This document shows positions 30,939 through 35,577 of a stretch of 35,577 nt of DNA, piece after piece (the stretch's first letter is position 1; each line of letters starts with the position of its first letter). Origin of the DNA: Antrodiella citrinella (Eukaryota; Basidiomycota; Agaricomycetes; Polyporales; Steccherinaceae); contig SGPM01000287.1 of NCBI GenBank assembly GCA_004802725.1, forward strand, positions 1 to 35,577. The letters run 5' to 3'. Position numbers and translations under genes: made by a program. Under the pieces are notes generated by a model that saw only the letters and a list, made by a program, of their open reading frames with translations, was not told where the DNA came from and ran no database searches.

Positions 30939-31461
30939 AGTCCTGGAGTCGATGTGGGGGTAGTTGGAGAGCAAATATACAGGTGTCTGAGCACTGGATG
31001 GATACTGGGAGTTTAGGGAAACAGCGAGGGTATGGGGTAAGATGAGGGTATGGACAAAATGGTATCCGAGGGTGGGAGTGAGTCCGGCGTGCTCGAAAGA
31101 CGAGACGAACGATGAAGAGGTAGCAAAGCAAAGCTCGTTCGAGTGTGAAACCGGAAGGATATAAGGAGAGAGGTATAAGAGGGATAGGAGGTGAGGGCGA
31201 AGAAATAGAGAGCCCCCAAATGCGGTTGTCAGTAGAAAGACTTTGTGATACATCCTTACCGGAGGTCGTCGGACTACAACGGCATCACCCGGCACGCCTT
31301 TCGGACTTTCAATACACCGGCGACCCCGCCAGTCCCGCCCCTCGTTCAGGAGCTTCCGTCGCTCTCCTGACGGACAGACTCGACCCCTGGCACGTCTCTC
31401 GCCCCTCTCGTGCACACAAAAACAAAACACGGCTGATGGTATTCCTCCTAACATATAGTAT
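30939..31461. other. KH-gene leader and promoter; downstream flank of the RNF14-like gene
   Basis: 523 bp. The minus strand is pyrimidine-rich, which removes stop codons and leaves a long open frame joined to the KH start. Its translation is repetitive Ser/Leu/Pro/His without domain features. I read it as 5' UTR and promoter. Confidence 0.5.
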
Positions 31462-33104
31462 TCACAGCGCGTCGAACCCCTCTACTGGCTGCCACTCGTT
31501 GTCGATGCTCTCGACGTCAAACAGCTTCGAAAAACATTTGTACCCGGGCGTCGAGTAATGTCCATACGGGTTGCTCGAGCTGATCTTCTCCCCACACCGA
31601 TAGCAGAAATGTTGCTGACACTTGGCACACGTCATCTACCCACAGAACGGGTCAGCTTCCTTCTCTCAATCCACAAGCGAGCGCACGTACGTGGTTGCAG
31701 CCATGAGACTTTTCCACCGGCACGCGACAACTCGGACACGGGGTGGAAGACTCCTCCAGCCATGCCCGGTTCGCAAGCTCCTCCTCGTATCTCGCCACTA
31801 GTCTGCGTACATTCGCCTTACCATATCTGCGCTCGATTAGCACCCGTTCCGCTGCGTCCTCCGGCAACGTCATGTATTCTTGGACAAACTGTTCTGTAGC
31901 TGATAGCGGACAGTCTGTCAGTGGTCCATGCCTATCCGATCTGTATAAGTGGTGACGTCTACCGCCGCTAAATTTAAACACTTACCACGTACGTTTGCAG
32001 TACACGCAAAACGAATAGTCGCATTGCGGGCAAGTTCGCAGTCTATCCCACCCTGAGCCCTCCTCGACGTCTTCAGGTTTCGGCACCGCTGTTTGACACA
32101 CAGACATAGGACAATGCACCATACCAGGATCTAGATCATGGTGAGACAAGTATCGTGTACCCGGTCAAGCGGACATACCTCTTTCAAGCATTCGTTTCTG
32201 ACGTAACCACTTCCACCGTCGCGTTTCCTCTTCCGAGACAACCCTCCTCACCTCCTCTTCGTTCGCCTCTCTTTCGTCTTTCACACACTTGGGATCTGGG
32301 CAGCCCACCCGTCCGACGTCGCCCTCCGTTATACATAGCTTCCAGAAATCCTCCAGGCATGCGCGGCAGAACACATGCGAACAGGAGAGCAAGAAACATC
32401 GCGCACCCTTAATAGATGTGAGGCAAATTTGGCAATTATACGATGTCTCCGAGAATCGAGCCATCTGCATGGATGTCTCGTAGGCACTGAGGTACGGTAA
32501 CAGTATCCTCAATTCCGGATGTGGTATTCTAGAGAATAATATATTGAGCCTGTTCATATTCACGTGTGCAACGGACGTACCGGAGCAATCGTTTCCTTCC
32601 CAGCGCTGAAGTGAGATCGAGGGCATCCAGAAACTCCCCGCCCCGTATCCACTCTACCCACGAATACAGAACACCCTCCCCTGCATTCCACATTTCCATA
32701 AGATATTGTTCTAAACCTAGCGTGGGGGGTAGCCATGAGTGTGTTGCGTGAATCGAAATAATTTGAGGTGGCGTATGCAAAGGATAGCTCGACGGAAGGA
32801 TTATGTCTAGAAGGAGCGGTGGCAATATTGAAAGACGAGGTAGGGCTGCAGAGGCTGCGACGGTAGATGAAATGGTGTCGTTGAAGGACGTGACAGCGTA
32901 AGGCTCTGGGAGCTCTACCGGAATCTCTAGCTTGATCATCCCTTTGGACATGTCGCTGGACACACAATCAGGATATATCGACTATATCATCCTTCTCAGA
33001 TGGCAACACATACATATGATCCCAAGACTTACCTCGAGTACCTCGAACTCTTCTTGTTGCAGTGATGCACATTCCGCTTCATCCGGAGACAGTGAAATGG
33101 ACAT
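31462..33104 (-). CDS. ITT1: RWD + RBR E3 ubiquitin ligase, RNF14/ITT1 type
   Basis: Exons: 33104-33033, 32981-32581, 32528-32179, 32130-31986, 31931-31691, 31635-31462, giving 460 aa. An RWD domain fills about residues 1-150 (EEFEVLESIYPDCV, IKLEIPVELPEPY, LSILPPLLLDIILPSSYP, LYSWVEWI). RING1 begins at Cys190 (CQICLTSIKGARCFLLSC, HVFCRACLEDFW, GCPDPKC). The IBR has VHCPMSVCQ, RTCPQCDYSFCVYCKRTW and TDCPL. RING2 has PCPSCRVPVEKSHGCNHMTC, with acceptor Cys401, and HFCYRCGEKI. This order is that of human RNF14 and yeast Itt1. Known roles are in translation termination and, for RNF14, ubiquitination at stalled ribosomes. All zinc ligands look intact. A decayed tandem copy lies directly upstream. 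Confidence 0.93.
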
Positions 33105-33620
33105 GGTGCGCACGAAGTCAGCAGCTCCGAGTTAGGATTCCGTGAATGAGAGGTGTTAATCCTCAAGCTAGTATGAGCTGGTTTCGTGAAGTTCTTGACG
33201 TACAAGAGTCGTGTGTGCGGTGTTGCTCAGGCATAATAGACTGAGAACATTTATAATAGAACCGGAAGAGCTGCAGCCTGCGGTGGTGGATTGCGCGCAC
33301 CCTTTCGAATTGGCCGAAGCGGCGATGCCGCACCGGGATCGCCGGTGACTCGAGCTGACTCAACTGCACCATGGTCTCACTCTCACTGAGTCTCAGTGAC
33401 TTCAAATTGGCGGAATTCAGTTCATAAAATCATAATGGCCTTCCTATTACCAGAGTGCTGCAAAGCGCTATGAACTATGAAGAAGATTCAAGCGGAGGAC
33501 AGCAGACTATAATCAAATGCAGCAGCAAAATATTCAAGTTGCCGTGGCCTGGGCAGACCAGCAGTAGCAAATGATTACTCGAGCTCTCCGTCAAAGAACA
33601 CGTATTGATCAGTCCATGTT
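33105..33620. other. Spacer between the RNF14-like gene and its pseudogene
   Basis: 516 bp holding the promoter of the intact ligase and the decayed 3' end of the copy. No supportable frame. A run of repeated actcactgagtctcagtgact-like elements near 33380 makes a short imperfect palindrome. Confidence 0.45.
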
Positions 33621-34606
33621 GGTGCGAGTAGCTGATGCTGCTTATCTTCTCCCCGCATTCAAAGCAGAAATGTTAAGAGCATTGAGTGCAAATTGTCTAG
33701 CGCAGACATCGTTAGCACTACGTTCAAGTTTACACCTCCTACATTCGAGAAAAGGACGTGGTTACATCCATACGACCGATCGAGATATAGTACCACACAT
33801 CAGGGACAGCGTTGACATATGTCTTTGATGAACCGCTTGCTAGTCTTCTGTTGTTTGTAGTTGTCGGTAATCCCCATTAGGCTGTTGCGGCTGAAGCCTT
33901 CACGCTGCGTGTAGTGCGAGAACTCTGGGACCGTCTTCTTCATGAGCAAATCCATATGTCGCTCTTTGACTTTGAGTGGGCATTCTTCCACTGCACACAT
34001 GCCAATCGGCAGACATCATCAGGCAGAAGTTGAATATCGTGATTGGTGGGCTTACCAGACGTTCTGACAGTAGGAACAAAACGCGTAACTACAGTTCGTG
34101 CATGCTCGGAACAACTGCCATACTGGATTTGGGTCGTTGTCTAGAACGCACGGAACTGGTGCTTGGCAATTCGACATGGGACAATACACGGGCGAGCTAC
34201 CTATGAGTAACGTCAGCCCGAACAACATCGTGAGAGAAGATCCACTTACTCAACACTTACTTGCTTCAAAAATACGCTTGGTTCGTAAGGATATCCGATA
34301 TCCTTACGAGTCCACCGCTGGAACACACTTCGCTCTACCACACATTCTACTTCATACTTCAAAGGCTTCCCTATTCGCCTTAACGCACATAGGATCTGGA
34401 CACCCCACTCGTGTGATATTGTCTTCTGCAATGTGCGCTTTCCAGTAATCATCAAGACGTACCCGACAGAAGACATGGGTGCATAGTGAGAGAAGGATGC
34501 AGCGCGATCCTTTGTAAGTCGACATGCAAATCTCGCATGTGAATGATTGCTCGGAGAACTTGTTCCGTTGGACGGAGACATGATACTCAACCAAGACCGA
34601 CAAGGT
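33621..34606 (-). pseudogene. Decayed tandem copy of the RNF14/ITT1-type RBR ligase
   Basis: Reading leftward, fragments align in order with the intact neighbour: FSEQSFTCEICMSTYKGSRC (RING1), GCPDPMCVKANREAFEV, then after a shift FQRWTRK, VYCPMSNCQAPVP and CTNCSYAFCSYCQNVW (IBR), EECPLKVKERH, YGCNH and HFCFECGEKIS (RING2). Lesions seen: the RING1 cysteine of CRAC is Arg (codon 34457-34459), one extra residue sits before CTHVFC, a frameshift lies near 34350, TGA falls inside CP-x-C of RING2 (33800-33802), and TAA falls before HFC (33673-33675). The introns after the NVW and CNH positions are kept in the same places as in the intact gene, so this is a DNA-level duplicate and not a retrocopy. 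The RWD part is not found. Confidence 0.85.
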
Positions 34607-35577
34607 GGGTCGATTGGGCACGTTGGATGACACTGGTGCGGCTCTTGGGGTGAACACAGACGTTGAGGATAGGGTTTTGAAGGACATGTGGAAGTCGGTC
34701 GGGAGATGGGGTGTAGAGCGGGTGGACAAGATATCGGTGGGGCTGTCGACGGTGGCGATTAACTCGGGACATTGGACACCTTGCGGACATCACGCTCCCG
34801 TCATTCACGCTCCCCTTAACCGTCAACCTTCCGCCGGATCCGACATGGCTTACGACCATGTCCGTACCCATGCTCATCAAGCCCACAAAGTACCTGGCGA
34901 CTTTGGCCCGCTAGGTTGTCCGGGATTCGTTCCGAGGACGGCGTAGTGAACGTCCGTGCAACGATGAACGAGACCGTCGTCGATGCTCTCGGCGGGTGGC
35001 TCCACCTCTCTCGAGAACATGTGTCCAGTACCGTTCGGATGTCATGTGAGTGTTTTTCGTTATTTCCCCGCCATTTGTTACTACAATCATGTGTAGTGAA
35101 CCCAATGCTATGAATGTTTATATCAATATGGGCACGTACCTCTGTCAAATCGGTCTTGACACTCCCTACGTCGAGGGCGCAAGCCCTCGTCGAGCTACTA
35201 CCCATCCTTCTTCCAGAAAAGCCGTCGTGATCCCGACAGACGTAAAGGAATTGCACATCCCCAACGCCGACGCAGTGTGCAAATTCAACGAGACCGTGCT
35301 TTGGACCTGAAAGAAGCACAATCGTAATCAGATGGCCGCGAAAGATCATTGCATTGCAAGAAAAAAGTCGCAGCAAGCGCCACAGACAATGCAATACCCC
35401 GATCCGCCCAGCGAAGTTGAGAATGTCAACGCAAGCGCTGCGCAATAGCGATCTGCGGTAGTCATTCACGGGTTGTACTTCTCATTGAGGAGAAATCGCG
35501 TACATTCTGAAGCGCACTAGACGCGGTCTCGTGCTCGGAGGAAGGAAAATGATGATGAAAGGCATCACGTCCGAACG
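34607..35577. other. Unassigned end region with weak open frames
   Basis: I cannot assign a gene. On the + strand, frames around 34846-35030 (containing NETVVDALGGWLHLSREHV), 35110-35310 and a 38-codon ATG-to-stop frame at 35332-35448 could be exons of a gene running rightward off the window, with possible GT-AG links. The opposite strand is also open for 217 codons (35469-34816), but its translation is Cys/Arg/His-rich with no domain. Base composition rises in GC here compared with the pseudogene. No family match was recognised. Confidence 0.3.

Noticed and set aside
30939..31454. N-terminal extension of the KH protein by 172 codons in the same frame
   Set aside because: The strand is pyrimidine-rich, which removes stop codons; the translation is low-complexity Ser/Leu/Pro/His with no conserved feature. 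ATG 30938 is a better start.
34816..35469. 217-codon minus-strand frame
   Set aside because: Cys, Arg and His-rich translation without domain; likely the shadow of GC-rich sequence on the other strand.
1..35577. CRISPR arrays, insertion sequences, prophage or retrotransposon genes
   Set aside because: No regularly spaced repeats, transposase, integrase or reverse transcriptase motifs were seen in any frame.

Overview
The window looks like a draft-assembly contig from a basidiomycete fungus, most likely an Agaricomycete. The genes are dense and carry many short introns (mostly 44-64 nt, GT-AG) that must be removed to give continuous proteins. Intergenic gaps are small and the 5' leaders are pyrimidine-rich. 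The proteins are typical fungal housekeeping families plus a BIM1-like copper protein, a family known mainly from fungi. No bacterial, viral or transposon genes were recognised. Ns occur at 14-17 and at 3407. All gene models are hand-spliced from the sequence; exon limits rest on GT/AG signals, frame continuity and family conservation.

Left part (1-8.5 kb): an RBR-type E3 ubiquitin ligase (672-2102, +) converges on an MPH1/FANCM-type DNA repair helicase (6771-2273, -, ten exons, one of only 13 nt). A 192-bp divergent promoter with an ACGCGT box separates MPH1 from a G-patch plus C2H2 zinc-finger protein of the GPATCH8 type (6964-8541, +).

Middle left (8.8-15.4 kb): a BET double-bromodomain protein (11551-8862, -) lies just downstream of a WDR70-type WD40 protein (14392-11790, -). 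WDR70 shares a divergent promoter with a small basic/acidic protein of unknown function (14681-15335, +).

Middle (15.6-26.8 kb): a run of metal and sulfur genes. These are frataxin (16351-15656, -), a mitochondrial single-domain rhodanese (17295-16653, -), a Ctr copper transporter (18769-19463, +), a secreted GPI-anchored BIM1/X325 LPMO-like copper protein (20114-20931, +), an unknown 158-aa protein (22183-22765, +), a two-domain thiosulfate/3-mercaptopyruvate sulfurtransferase (24748-23449, -) and V-ATPase subunit C (25118-26743, +). The Ctr + BIM1-like pair is the strongest candidate for a functional module: a surface copper-binding protein beside the importer it would feed. Frataxin, the two sulfurtransferases and the V-ATPase subunit fit iron-sulfur, sulfur-transfer and organelle-acidification roles.

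Right part (27.4-35.6 kb): a large multi-KH RNA-binding protein (30938-27432, -), an intact RWD + RBR E3 ligase of the RNF14/ITT1 type (33104-31462, -), and immediately upstream of it a decayed tandem copy of that ligase (about 34606-33621, -) with a lost zinc cysteine, a frameshift and two in-frame stops but retained introns. The last kilobase holds only weak, unassigned open frames.
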